A stretch of DNA of 64,000 bases. Source: Streptomyces griseoruber (GTDB lineage: Bacteria; Actinomycetota; Actinomycetes; Streptomycetales; Streptomycetaceae). The position numbers and the translations under genes are program-made. This document shows positions 24,343-33,013 of the stretch, in pieces (positions within the stretch are counted from its first letter, which is position 1; each line of letters begins with the position of its first letter). The DNA is taken from positions 62,001 through 126,000 of the forward strand of contig NZ_KQ948776.1 in the NCBI RefSeq assembly GCF_001514205.1, read 5' to 3'. The notes beneath the pieces were generated by a model. The model was not told the origin of the DNA, ran no database searches, and worked only from the letters and a program-made list of their open reading frames with translations.

Positions 24343-26870
24343 TGTTCCGCACCGCCCTGCGCAACGTCCTCGCGCACAAGGCCCGGCTCCTGATGACCGT
24401 GCTCGCCGTCATGCTCGGCGTGGCCTTCGTCTCCGGGACCCTCGTCTTCACCAACACCCTGTCCAACGCCCTCCAGAACAGCTCCGCCAAGGGCTTCGAC
24501 CAGGTCGACGTGGCCGTCACCGCCCAGCCCCAGCCGGACGTCGGCGACCGGATCGTCCAGACGCCCGATCTGACCGAGGCCCTGCGGAAGAAGAGCGCCC
24601 AGGTACCCGGCGCCGCGTCCGCCATCGGTGTCGTCACCGGCTTCACCGCCGTCGCCGACAAGGACGGCAAGCTCGTCGGCGACGGCTTCCAGTCCCAGGG
24701 CGGCAACTACTGGGGCACCGACGACCCCCGCTACCCCCTCACGCAGGGCAGGGCACCCCAGGGTCCCGACCAGGTCGCCCTCGACCTGAAGACCGCCGAG
24801 CGCACCGGCTACCGGATCGGCGACCGGCTGCGGCTCTCCGTCGACGGCCCGGTGCTCACGCCCACCGTCTCCGGCATCTTCCGGACCGACGACGGCAATG
24901 TCGCGGCCGGCGGCAGCCTCACCCTGTTCGACACCCCGACGGCGCAGAAGCTGTTCGGCAAGGCGGGCACGTACGACGAGATCGATGTGAAGGCCGCCGC
25001 CGGCACCACGCAGACCGAGCTGCGCACGGCCCTGGACGCGGCGCTGCCGCGCGACCGGGTCGACACCGAGACCGGCAGGCAGCTCGCCGACCGGCAGGCC
25101 GAGTTCATCGCCTCCTCGATGAGCGGTCTGAAGCAGGGCCTGCTGGTGTTCGCCGGGATCGCGCTGTTCGTGGGCACGTTCATCATCGCCAACACCTTCA
25201 CCATGCTGGTCGCCCAGCGCACCAAGGAGCTGGCGCTGCTGCGCGCGGTCGGCGCCTCCCGCCGCCAGGTGACCCGGTCGGTGCTGATCGAGGCCCTCGT
25301 GGTGGGTGTGGTGGCCGGTGCGACCGGTCTGGTGGTCGGCATCGGCATCGGCGCCGGACTGCGCACGCTCATGGGCAGCCTGGGGGCGTCCGTCCCCGAC
25401 GGCCCGCTGATCGTGTCGGCCGGCACGGTCGCCACCTCGTTCGCCGTCGGTGTGGTCATCACCGTGCTGGCCGCCTGGCTGCCGGGCCGCCGGGCCGCGA
25501 AGATCCCGCCGGTCGCGGCGATGAGCAGCCTGCACGCCAAGGCGACCACCAGGTCGCTGGTGCTGCGCAACACGCTCGGCGCGCTGTTCTCGGCGGCGGG
25601 CGTCGCGACCGTCCTGTACGCGACGACGATGGACGGCTCGGACGGCCAGGCCCCGATGGGCATCGGCGCGGTCCTGCTGATCATCGGTGTGTTCATCCTG
25701 ACCCCGCTGCTGTCCCGCCCGCTGATCGCGGCCGCCGCGCCGGTCCTGCGGATCTTCGGGGTCTCCGGCCGGCTGGCCCGGCAGAACTCGGTGCGCAATC
25801 CGCGCCGTACGGCCGCCACCGCCTCGGCGCTGATGATCGGCCTCACCCTGATCACCGGGATGACGGTGATGGCGGGCAGCCTGCAGAAGTCGATCGACAA
25901 GATGGCGTCCGCGGCGATCCGCGCCGACTACGTGGTGTCGATGGCGAACGGCAACCCGCTCTCCCCGGACGTCGAGAAGAAGCTGACGGCCGCCGAGGGC
26001 GTGACCGTCACCAGCCCGATGCGCAACGCGCTGGCCCGGATCGACGACAGCACCGAGAACGTCACCGGCGTGAACGGTTCCGCCTTCGCCGAGCTGACCG
26101 ACCTGCCGGTCGACGACGGCACGTTCGAGGTGGGCGGCACGAAGGTCGTCGTCGACGAGGACACCGCGAAGTCGTTCGGCTGGAAGGCCGGTTCGGCGTT
26201 CCAGGTGGCGTACGAGGACGGCGCCAGGCAGCGGCTGACCGTCTCCGGGGTCTACCGGGCCAACGAGCTGTTCCGCGGGATCCTGCTCGACACCGCGGCA
26301 CTCTCCCCGCACCAGGACTCCCCGGACGACATGCAGGTCATGGTGAAGACCTCCGGCGGCGCCTCCGACGCGACCAAGGACCGGCTGGAGAAGGCCCTCG
26401 GCTCCAACCCGGCCATCAAGGTGCAGAGCAAGCAGGACCTCTCCGACTCCGTCGCGCAGATGTTCACCCTGATACTGAACATGCTCTACGGCCTGCTCGC
26501 GATGGCGGTGATCGTCGCCGTGCTCGGTGTCATCAACACCCTGGCGATGTCGGTCTTCGAGCGTTCGCAGGAGATCGGCATGCTGCGGGCGATCGGTCTG
26601 GACCGCCGCGCGGTCAAGCGGATGGTCCGGCTGGAGTCCCTCGTCATCTCCCTGTTCGGCGGGGTGCTCGGCATCGGTCTGGGCGTGTTCTTCGGCTGGG
26701 CGGCCGGTGAGCTGCTCGGCACGAGGATGACGACGTACGAACTCGTCCTGCCGTGGGACCGGATGGCCGTGTTCCTGCTGCTGGCCGCCGGGGTGGGTGT
26801 CCTCGCGGCGCTGTGGCCGGCCCGGCGGGCGGCCCGGCTGAACATGCTGGCGGCGATCAAGGCGGAGTAG
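24342..26870 (+). CDS. ABC transporter permease, two FtsX-type domains
   Basis: The 842-aa permease has the duplicated architecture typical of actinobacterial ABC3 permeases. An N-terminal helix (RLLMTVLAVMLGVAFVSGTL) and a large extracytoplasmic domain come first. An FtsX core of three helices follows at about residues 255-400 (FAGIALFVGTFIIANTFTML, then RTKELALLRAVGASRRQV). A linking pair of helices, a second extracytoplasmic domain and a C-terminal FtsX core complete it (VINTLAMSVFERSQEIGMLR). It begins within the ATPase stop codon and ends just before a strong bidirectional terminator. Confidence 0.92.
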   Translation: MFRTALRNVLAHKARLLMTVLAVMLGVAFVSGTLVFTNTLSNALQNSSAKGFDQVDVAVTAQPQPDVGDRIVQTPDLTEALRKKSAQVPGAASAIGVVTGFTAVADKDGKLVGDGFQSQGGNYWGTDDPRYPLTQGRAPQGPDQVALDLKTAERTGYRIGDRLRLSVDGPVLTPTVSGIFRTDDGNVAAGGSLTLFDTPTAQKLFGKAGTYDEIDVKAAAGTTQTELRTALDAALPRDRVDTETGRQLADRQAEFIASSMSGLKQGLLVFAGIALFVGTFIIANTFTMLVAQRTKELALLRAVGASRRQVTRSVLIEALVVGVVAGATGLVVGIGIGAGLRTLMGSLGASVPDGPLIVSAGTVATSFAVGVVITVLAAWLPGRRAAKIPPVAAMSSLHAKATTRSLVLRNTLGALFSAAGVATVLYATTMDGSDGQAPMGIGAVLLIIGVFILTPLLSRPLIAAAAPVLRIFGVSGRLARQNSVRNPRRTAATASALMIGLTLITGMTVMAGSLQKSIDKMASAAIRADYVVSMANGNPLSPDVEKKLTAAEGVTVTSPMRNALARIDDSTENVTGVNGSAFAELTDLPVDDGTFEVGGTKVVVDEDTAKSFGWKAGSAFQVAYEDGARQRLTVSGVYRANELFRGILLDTAALSPHQDSPDDMQVMVKTSGGASDATKDRLEKALGSNPAIKVQSKQDLSDSVAQMFTLILNMLYGLLAMAVIVAVLGVINTLAMSVFERSQEIGMLRAIGLDRRAVKRMVRLESLVISLFGGVLGIGLGVFFGWAAGELLGTRMTTYELVLPWDRMAVFLLLAAGVGVLAALWPARRAARLNMLAAIKAE

Positions 26871-26876
26871 CCGACG

Positions 26877-26920
26877 GCCGGAAGGGGCCCCGTGTCCTGG
26901 CACGCGGGGCCCCTTCCGGC
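26877..26920. terminator. Bidirectional terminator between convergent genes
   Basis: GCCGGAAGGGGCCCCG and CGGGGCCCCTTCCGGC form a 16-bp perfect stem with a 12-base loop, between the permease stop (26870) and the CFA synthase stop (26935). Confidence 0.85.
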
Positions 26921-26934
26921 TGTTGCTCCCGCGC

Positions 26935-28224
26935 TCAGTTCCAGGTGCGGCTGCGCAGGGGCATCCCCGAGTCCCCCGACTCGGGGGCCCGGACGGCGAG
27001 GACCTGGTTGACGCCGATGCGGTTGCGTTCGAAGGCGACGGCGCAGGCGGCCATGTACAGCCGCCAGACCCGGGCCCGGCCGGGGCCGCTGAGCCGTACG
27101 GCGCGCTGCCAGTCGTCGTCCAGGCGGGCGACCCACCGGCGCAGGGTGAGCGCGTAGTGCTCGCGGAGGGACTCCACGTCCCGGACCTCGAAGCCGGCCC
27201 GTTCGAGCTGGGTGACGGTGGTGCCGAGCGGGGCCAGTTCGCCGTCGGGGAAGACGTAGGCGTCGATGAACCCGTCGAGTTCGTAGGCGGACTCGTCGCG
27301 CTCGGGCCGACGGGCGATCTGGTGGTTGAGCAGCAGCCCGCCGGGCTTGAGCAGGTCGTACAGGCCGCTCGCGTACTCCAGGTACTTCTCGGCGCCCACG
27401 TGCTCGGCCATGCCGATGGAGGAGATCGCGTCGTACGGCCCGTCGGTGACGTCCCGGTAGTCCTGCACCCGGATCTCGATCCGGTCGGTGAGGCCGGCGT
27501 CGGCGACGCGCTTGCGGGCGTAGGCCGCCTGCTCCTGGGAGAGGGTGATCCCGACGACCCGCACCCCGTGCTCGCGGGCCGCGTGCACGGCCATGGATCC
27601 CCAGCCGCAGCCGACGTCGAGCAGCCGCTGATCCGGCTTCAGGGCGAGCTTGCGGCAGACGAGTTCGAGCTTGTCGTGCTGGGCCTGTTCGAGGGTGGCG
27701 CCGGGGGCCGGCCAGTAGGCGCAGGAGTACACCATGGACGGGCCGAGGACGATCTCGTAGAAGTCGTTGCCGACGTCGTAGTGGTGGCTGATGGCCCGTC
27801 GGTCGGTGTGGCGGGTGTGGTGGTGACGGGTGCGGCGCACCTCCTCGCGGGGCGGGGCGGGCGGCAGCGGGAGTCCGGCCATCCTCAGCAGCCCCAGGGC
27901 GGCCGCGCGGAACTGGGGGTCGCGCAGGGCCTGGGCGAGACCGCGGGCGTCGTCGCCGCGCTCCCAGACGAGCCCCGAGAGCAGGTCGAGCGCGTGGTAC
28001 AGATCGCCCTCGATCCCCAGGTCCCCGGCGACCCAGGCACGGGCGAGCCCGAGCTCTCCGGGCTTGAAGAGGAGTCGGCGCAGGGCTCTTCGGTTGCGTA
28101 CGACCAGGGTGGGCGCGTCGGGCGGACCCGCCTGCGAACCGTCCCAGGCGCGGACGCGCACGGGGAGCGGTACTCCCAGCAGCTGTTCGACGAGGGCGTG
28201 GAGCCGCGGCGCGGCGTCGGTCAT
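26935..28224 (-). CDS. Cyclopropane-fatty-acyl-phospholipid synthase family protein
   Basis: The enzyme class transfers a methylene from S-adenosylmethionine to unsaturated acyl chains of membrane lipids. The ATG at 28224 has GGAGGTG upstream; the longer open frame lacks a ribosome site. The 429-aa protein has an N-terminal lipid-binding region and HYDVGNDFYEIVLGPSMVYS, the family hallmark. The SAM motif LLDVGCGWGSMAVHAA, the bicarbonate-site SSIGMAEHVG and the later FIDAYVFPDGELAPL also match. An exact assignment (cyclopropane versus methyl-branched product) is not possible. Confidence 0.9.
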   Translation of the reverse strand: MTDAAPRLHALVEQLLGVPLPVRVRAWDGSQAGPPDAPTLVVRNRRALRRLLFKPGELGLARAWVAGDLGIEGDLYHALDLLSGLVWERGDDARGLAQALRDPQFRAAALGLLRMAGLPLPPAPPREEVRRTRHHHTRHTDRRAISHHYDVGNDFYEIVLGPSMVYSCAYWPAPGATLEQAQHDKLELVCRKLALKPDQRLLDVGCGWGSMAVHAAREHGVRVVGITLSQEQAAYARKRVADAGLTDRIEIRVQDYRDVTDGPYDAISSIGMAEHVGAEKYLEYASGLYDLLKPGGLLLNHQIARRPERDESAYELDGFIDAYVFPDGELAPLGTTVTQLERAGFEVRDVESLREHYALTLRRWVARLDDDWQRAVRLSGPGRARVWRLYMAACAVAFERNRIGVNQVLAVRAPESGDSGMPLRSRTWN

Positions 28225-28282
28225 GAAGCACACCTCCGTGACGGTGATCCCGGACTGTCCTGATTCCACGTAAACACCTGGT

Positions 28283-28996
28283 GTGCCCGGAAGCAGTCCC
28301 CCACGCACGTCACGGCTGGGCAAACTCCCCCGATGCGCCACCGGCCTCACCGGGCTGGTGCGGTTCGCGCGGGTGTGGGACGGCGAGCCGTGTCCCGTCG
28401 CGGACCCGGCCGCCACGGCGACCCGGCTGGACGAGGACACCCAGACCGCGTACGACGCGCTGACGCCGGCCGGCGCCGAGCTGGACCCGCAGCGGTCGGC
28501 CGGCCTGCTGGCGTACAACGACAGCTGCTCCCACCGGGGCCTGAGCCACTGGGCCGACCGGTTCGACGACGCGCCGCCGCTGGTGCCGGGCGTGGTGAAC
28601 GTGTCGGCCGAGTGGGTGCTGAAGGGGGTCTCCGACGAGGAGGCCGCGGTGGCGTTGCGGCGGGCCCGTGCGGAGCTGGTCCGGCAGGGCTGGAGGGTGA
28701 CCGAGTACGAGAACGCTGCCCCGAACCGGACGCTCCGGGTGACGCCGGACGGCTCCGGCGGGGTATCGGTCTCTCTCCGGGTGGACGCGTTCGACGGCGA
28801 CCGGCTGCTGGTCGGCGCGTACGCCGAGTGGGCCCGCTACCCCGACGGCACCCCGCTCGACGGCCGGGACCGCCCGCGGCTGCCGGAGCCACTGGCACCG
28901 GCACAGCTGCGGAAGTGGCTCCGGGAAGGCCGAAGGGGCCGCCCGCACCACGGATGGCGGGCGGCCCCTTCGGCCTGTACTGCTGTACTGCTGTGA
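28283..28996 (+). CDS. Hypothetical protein, 3' end runs through a terminator-like hairpin
   Basis: The frame opens with GTG at 28283 without a clear ribosome site; a later in-frame GTG (VRFARVWDG) is an alternative start. The coding core (residues about 30-210) has convincing codon bias: DEDTQTAYDALTPAGAELDP, AYNDSCSHRGLSHWADRFDD, GVVNVSAEWVLKGVSDEEAA, RRARAELVRQGWRVTEYENA. I do not recognise the family; related Streptomyces proteins may be lipoproteins, but no signal is seen here. The last about 22 codons are the hairpin at 28928-28975, which suggests that the original stop has been lost or shifted. Confidence 0.55.
   Translation: MPGSSPPRTSRLGKLPRCATGLTGLVRFARVWDGEPCPVADPAATATRLDEDTQTAYDALTPAGAELDPQRSAGLLAYNDSCSHRGLSHWADRFDDAPPLVPGVVNVSAEWVLKGVSDEEAAVALRRARAELVRQGWRVTEYENAAPNRTLRVTPDGSGGVSVSLRVDAFDGDRLLVGAYAEWARYPDGTPLDGRDRPRLPEPLAPAQLRKWLREGRRGRPHHGWRAAPSACTAVLL
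28928..28975. terminator. Strong hairpin, probably a bidirectional terminator, inside the annotated 3' end
   Basis: A 19-bp perfect stem (GGCCGAAGGGGCCGCCCGC and its complement) with a 10-base loop. It lies between the convergent hypothetical gene and ndh, yet within the former's reading frame. Confidence 0.75.
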
Positions 28997-29024
28997 CCGG
29001 CTGTGCCGGGCTGTCAGCCGGAGG

Positions 29025-30410
29025 TCAGGAGGCCTTGGCCTTCTCGTTCTCCTGCTTGGCGGCGGCCGGGGCCGGGGCGGGCTTGGCGGCCTCGTAGAAC
29101 TCCTCGCGGGGGTTCTCCATCGCACCGAGGGAGACGACCTCGCGCTTGAGGAACATGCCGAGGGTCCAGTCGGCGAAGACGCGGATCTTGCGGTTCCAGG
29201 TCGGCATCGCCAGACCGTGGTAGCCACGGTGCATGTACCAGGCGAGACGGCCCTTGAGCTTGATCTTCATCTTGCCCATGACGATCATCGCGACGCCCTT
29301 GTGGAGGCCGAGACCGGCCACCGCGCCCTTGTTGGAGTGCGCGTACTCCTTCTGCGGGAAGCCCCGCATGCCGGAGACCACGTTGTCGCCGAGGACCCTG
29401 GCCTGGCGCAGCGCGTGCTGGGCGTTCGGCGGGCACCAGGCGTTCTCGACACCGGCCTTGCGGGCGGCGACGTCGGGGACCTGGGCGTTGTCGCCGGCGG
29501 CCCAGATGTAGTCGGTGCCCTGGACCTGGAGGGTCGGGGCGGTGTCGACGTGACCGCGGGGGCCGAGCGGGAGGCCGTAGCGGGCCAGGACCGGGTTCGG
29601 CTTGACACCGGCGGTCCACACGATCGTGTTGGAGTCGACCTCGAGGCCGTTCTTCAGCACGACGTGGCCGTCGACGCAGGAGTCCATGGAGGTGGAGAGG
29701 TAGATCTCCACGCCACGGGCCTCGAGGTGCTCCTTGCCGTACTGGCCGAGCTTGGGGCCGACCTCGGGCAGGATCTTGTCGGCGGCGTCGACGAGGATGA
29801 ACCGCATGTCCTCGCGGGACACCGTCTTGTAGTACTTGGCCGCGTCGCGGGCCATGTCCTCGACCTCACCGATGGTCTCCGCGCCGGCGAAGCCGCCGCC
29901 GATGAAGACGAAGGTGAGCGCCTTGCGGCGGATCTCCTCGTCGGTGGTGGAGTCGGCCTTGTCGAGCTGTTCGAGGACGTGGTTGCGCAGGCCGATGGCC
30001 TCCTCGACGCCCTTCATGCCGATGCCCTGCTCGGCGAGGCCGGGGATCGGGAAGGTGCGGGAGACCGCGCCGAGCGCGATCACCAGGTAGTCGAAGGGCA
30101 GCTCGTACGCCTCGCCGACCAGCGGGGCGATCGTGGCGACCTTGCGGTCCTGATCGATGGTGGTGACCCGGCCGGTGAGGACCTCCGCCTTGGGCAGCAC
30201 GCGTCGCAGCGGGACGACGACATGGCGCGGGGAGATGTTGCCGGCGGCGGTTTCGGGGAGGAAGGGCTGGTAGGTCATGTACGACCGGGGGTCGACGACC
30301 GTGACGGTCGCCTCGCCGTAGCGCATCTTCTTGAGGATGCGCCGAGCTGCGTACAGGCCTACGTACCCACCGCCTACTACGAGGATCCTGGGACGCTCCG
30401 TGGTGCTCAT
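29025..30410 (-). CDS. ndh: NADH dehydrogenase type II (Ndh)
   Basis: This is a single-subunit, non-proton-pumping NADH:quinone oxidoreductase at the inner membrane face. The 461-aa protein has two dinucleotide folds: VVGGGYVGLYAARRI at the N-terminus (FAD) and VFIGGGFAGAETIGE near residue 170 (NADH). The AAGDNAQVP motif near 300 contacts FAD, and an amphipathic C-terminal region (RGYHGLAMPTWNRKIRVFAD) probably serves for membrane attachment. The tail is Ala/Pro/Lys-rich. It is monocistronic, with a 407-base upstream region holding two Rex-like boxes, which would couple expression to the NADH/NAD+ ratio. Confidence 0.93.
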   Translation of the reverse strand: MSTTERPRILVVGGGYVGLYAARRILKKMRYGEATVTVVDPRSYMTYQPFLPETAAGNISPRHVVVPLRRVLPKAEVLTGRVTTIDQDRKVATIAPLVGEAYELPFDYLVIALGAVSRTFPIPGLAEQGIGMKGVEEAIGLRNHVLEQLDKADSTTDEEIRRKALTFVFIGGGFAGAETIGEVEDMARDAAKYYKTVSREDMRFILVDAADKILPEVGPKLGQYGKEHLEARGVEIYLSTSMDSCVDGHVVLKNGLEVDSNTIVWTAGVKPNPVLARYGLPLGPRGHVDTAPTLQVQGTDYIWAAGDNAQVPDVAARKAGVENAWCPPNAQHALRQARVLGDNVVSGMRGFPQKEYAHSNKGAVAGLGLHKGVAMIVMGKMKIKLKGRLAWYMHRGYHGLAMPTWNRKIRVFADWTLGMFLKREVVSLGAMENPREEFYEAAKPAPAPAAAKQENEKAKAS

Positions 30411-30650
30411 GGCATCGAGTATCCACCCGCCTCAGGGGGGTCGCTCGTGCGCCCCTTCACAAGCTTGTGGAGGGTGTGTGCTATCCTCCGCGATCCGCGT
30501 GATCCACATCATGGCGCGGAGGGGGAACCAGCGCGTGGGGCGGGGCGTTGTCAATGCCGCGTGAGCTGCCTCTCCGGGTGTCGGGGGGTGGGGTGAGGGG
30601 TCGGAAACACACCCTCGGACGGCCTCCTCGAAACGTCCGTGCGCGCCTCT

Positions 30651-30666
30651 TTTGAACATGTTCACA
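30651..30666. promoter_or_regulatory. Rex operator-like box 1
   Basis: TTTGAACATGTTCACA differs at one position from the Streptomyces Rex site TGTGAAC-NNN-TTCACA. Confidence 0.6.
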
Positions 30667-30730
30667 CGGGCGTTGTCCCCCCGGAAGGGTCAACCGGCCC
30701 TCATGGGGCCCCCACCAGGGCCGAAATCCT

Positions 30731-30746
30731 TGTGAAGAACTTCACG
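30731..30746. promoter_or_regulatory. Rex operator-like box 2
   Basis: TGTGAAGAACTTCACG, containing GTGAAG-AA-CTTCAC, differs at two positions from the Rex consensus. It lies 80 bases from box 1 in the same upstream region. Confidence 0.5.
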
Positions 30747-30817
30747 AACTTTTCCGACGGGGTGTCGTGGAGAACCGTTTCGGGCCACCACGGGCACCCC
30801 GCCGGGACGCTCATACG

Positions 30818-31804
30818 TCATTCGGGCTGCTCAGCAGAGTGCTCCTGGGGGGTTCCCAGTGCCTCCGCCACCGACCACGCGATGCCGTCGAGGATGTCGT
30901 GCTCGCTCACCACGACCTCCCGCGCGCCGATCCGTTCCATGATCGACAGCAGTACGAGGGCGCCCGCCGCGATCACGTCCACCCGGCCCGGGTGCATCGA
31001 ACCGATCGCCGCACGCTCGGCGTGGGTGGAGCGCAGCAGCCACTCGGTGATCTCGCGGACCCGCTCCTGGGAGACCCGCGAGTGGTGGATGGCCACCGAG
31101 TCGTACGCGGGCAGCTCCTGCGCGATCGCCGAGACCGTCGTCACGGAGCCCGCGAGGCCCACCAGCGTGTGTGCCTCGCGCAGCGGGACCGTCTCCTCGG
31201 CGAGGTCCAGGGCCGCCTCGATGTCGGCCCGCATCGCCGCGATCTGCCCGGCGGTCGGCGGGTCGGTGACCTCGCCGTCCACGACCAGGTGGCGCTCGGT
31301 CATCCGCACACAGCCGACGTTCACCGAGCGGGCCGCCCGTACGTGCTCCTCGCCGACCACGAACTCCGTGGAGCCGCCGCCGATGTCCACCACCAGATGG
31401 GGCCGGGTCAGGTCCGCGCGGCCCGTGAGCTCCTTCGTGGCCCCCGTGAAGGAGAACTCGGCCTCCTGGTCGCCGGTGATGACCTCGGGCTCGACGCCCA
31501 GGATGTCCAGCACGCCCCGCACGAAGTCGTCGCGGTTCTCGGCGTCCCGGGAGGCGGAGGTGGCGACGAACCGCAGCCGCTCCGCGCCCAGCTCCTTGAT
31601 CACCGCCGCGTACTCCCGGCACGCGGCGAAGGTCCGCTCCAGCGCCTCGGGCGCCAGCCGGCCGGTCCGGTCGACGCCCTGCCCGAGACGAACGATCGTC
31701 ATACGGCGGTCCAGATCGACCAGTTCACCGGTCTGCGGGTCGCAGTCGGCGACGAGGAGGCGGATGGAGTTCGTACCGCAGTCGACGGCGGCGACGCGGA
31801 TCAC
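30818..31804 (-). CDS. ppx: Exopolyphosphatase / guanosine pentaphosphatase family (Ppx/GppA)
   Basis: This ASKHA-fold phosphatase hydrolyses polyphosphate and/or pppGpp. The 328-aa protein, from the GTG at 31804, is the short single-module actinobacterial form. The phosphate loops are DCGTNSIRLLVAD at the N-terminus and VVDIGGGSTEFVVG near residue 140; the family block GLAGSVTTVSAIAQ lies near 215. The start overlaps the stop of the DUF501 gene by four bases, so it is the last gene of the eno - ftsB - DUF501 - ppx series. Which substrate dominates cannot be told from sequence. Confidence 0.9.
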   Translation of the reverse strand: MIRVAAVDCGTNSIRLLVADCDPQTGELVDLDRRMTIVRLGQGVDRTGRLAPEALERTFAACREYAAVIKELGAERLRFVATSASRDAENRDDFVRGVLDILGVEPEVITGDQEAEFSFTGATKELTGRADLTRPHLVVDIGGGSTEFVVGEEHVRAARSVNVGCVRMTERHLVVDGEVTDPPTAGQIAAMRADIEAALDLAEETVPLREAHTLVGLAGSVTTVSAIAQELPAYDSVAIHHSRVSQERVREITEWLLRSTHAERAAIGSMHPGRVDVIAAGALVLLSIMERIGAREVVVSEHDILDGIAWSVAEALGTPQEHSAEQPE

Positions 31805-32406
31805 CGGGCGTCTCCGTCCACCGGCTTGAAGGCGAAGTGGCCGGCGCCGTCCTCGGAGCTCTCCACCTGCCACCCCTCGCCGGACGGCGGCCCGGGAAGC
31901 GTCACGCACGCCCCCTTGGCCCACCACTGCGGCAGCATCGCGAGCGCCTCGTCGCCGAGCGGGTTCACGCCCGGGCCCGCCGCCAGGGAGTGCGCCACGA
32001 GGACGTGCAGGCACTTCACCCGGTCCGGCATACCGCCCGCGCTCGGGAAGCCCTTCAGCTCCTCGATCTCGTCCCGGCGCCGGACGTAGTCCTCGTGCGC
32101 GGCGCGGTAGGCGGCCGCGAGCTCCGGGTCGCTCTGGAGCCGCTCCGTCATCTCCTTCATCACGCCGTTCGCCTCGAGCGTGCCGATCGCGGAGTTCGCC
32201 TTGGGGCACGTCAGGTAGTACAGCGTCGGGAAGGGGGTGCCGTCGGGCAGCCGGGGCGCCGTCTCGACGACGTCCGGCTGACCGCACGGGCAGCGGTGCG
32301 CGATCGCGCGCAGTCCGCGCGGCGGGCGGCCGAGCTGCTGCTTGAAGGCCTCGACGTCGGCGTCGGTGGGCTCGGTGCGCGGGGTGGTCGGCGGGGGCGT
32401 TTCCAT
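31801..32406 (-). CDS. DUF501 family protein
   Basis: The 201-aa product matches the DUF501 family, always found between ftsB and ppx in actinobacteria. It has LGRPPRGLRAIAHRCPCGQP with a CPCG zinc-like pair, then LYYLTCPKANSAIGTLEANG, RRRDEIEELKGFPSAGGMPD and RVKCLHVLVAHSLAAGPGVN. The conserved Cys and His residues suggest a metal site. The function is unknown. The start is the ATG at 32406, 26 bases after ftsB, with only a weak ribosome site. It overlaps ppx by four bases. Confidence 0.9.
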   Translation of the reverse strand: METPPPTTPRTEPTDADVEAFKQQLGRPPRGLRAIAHRCPCGQPDVVETAPRLPDGTPFPTLYYLTCPKANSAIGTLEANGVMKEMTERLQSDPELAAAYRAAHEDYVRRRDEIEELKGFPSAGGMPDRVKCLHVLVAHSLAAGPGVNPLGDEALAMLPQWWAKGACVTLPGPPSGEGWQVESSEDGAGHFAFKPVDGDAR

Positions 32407-32432
32407 GCTTCGGGGACTGTCTCTCTGTCGGT

Positions 32433-32909
32433 TCACTGGTCGGAGGCGTCGGACTTGTCGACCCCGTCCCAGACGTTCGAGTACCAGGGGCGGTCGGCCG
32501 CCCCGAGATCGGCGCGGGCCTTCTTGACCGCGTCCGGGTCGATCACGATGAAGCCGGTCTCCCCCGGCATCACGTAGTGCAGCCGCTCCCGGATCTGCTG
32601 CTCGGCGTACGCGTCGTCCTGCCAGCGTGCCTTGAGATCGCGCAGTTGTTCCACCCGCCGGGTGGCCTCGGCCTTCTCCCGCTCCAGATCGGCGATGTCC
32701 GCGCGCTGCGAGACGTACTGCCGCATCGGGTAGGCGAGGGCCACGATCAGGGTGCACAGGACCAGCGCGAGCAGTGCGGCGCGGCCGGTCAGACGGGAGC
32801 GGCGGGCCTGGCGCTTGGTCTGGGAGCGGTAGACGCGGGCCGCGGTCTGCTCGCCGAGCACCCGCAGTCTCGTCGCGGTGGAGAAACGGTCCCGGTCCCT
32901 CGCGGCCAT
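32433..32909 (-). CDS. ftsB: Septum formation initiator FtsB/DivIC
   Basis: This bitopic division protein acts in the FtsQLB-type complex that licenses septal peptidoglycan synthesis. The 158-aa product has a basic cytoplasmic N-terminus and one membrane helix (RAALLALVLCTLIVALAYPM). A short coiled coil follows (RADIADLEREKAEATRRVEQ), then the family C-terminal block QIRERLHYVMPGETGFIVID. The ATG at 32909 has GGGGAGG upstream. It lies directly downstream of eno, the arrangement conserved across Actinobacteria, separated from it by a hairpin. Confidence 0.92.
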   Translation of the reverse strand: MAARDRDRFSTATRLRVLGEQTAARVYRSQTKRQARRSRLTGRAALLALVLCTLIVALAYPMRQYVSQRADIADLEREKAEATRRVEQLRDLKARWQDDAYAEQQIRERLHYVMPGETGFIVIDPDAVKKARADLGAADRPWYSNVWDGVDKSDASDQ

Positions 32910-32937
32910 CGGCTTCGCGCCTCCCCTTTCACACGCG

Positions 32938-32982
32938 CGTACGTCCCCGCACACGGTACGGGACCGAGTACGGGGACGTACG
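32938..32982 (-). terminator. Hairpin between eno and ftsB
   Basis: CGTACGTCCCCG pairs with CGGGGACGTACG (12 bp) around a 21-base loop. There is no U-run, so it may attenuate rather than fully terminate. Confidence 0.55.
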
Positions 32983-33013
32983 TACGACTGGCTGTCGCTT
33001 GACCCGGGCGGGG

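Larger units (their letters stand above)
30411..30817. other. Long gene-free region upstream of ndh
   Basis: No credible ORF is present. It holds a perfect 12-bp palindrome CACAAGCTTGTG (30458-30469) and two Rex-like boxes (listed separately). A possible minus-strand -10, GGATAG, lies near 30488. It probably contains one or more ndh promoters and a long leader. Confidence 0.5.

Noticed and set aside
24039..26903. A 954-codon antisense frame over the ABC permease
   Set aside because: Low-complexity, His/Arg/Gly-rich translation with no domain; the plus-strand permease is clear.
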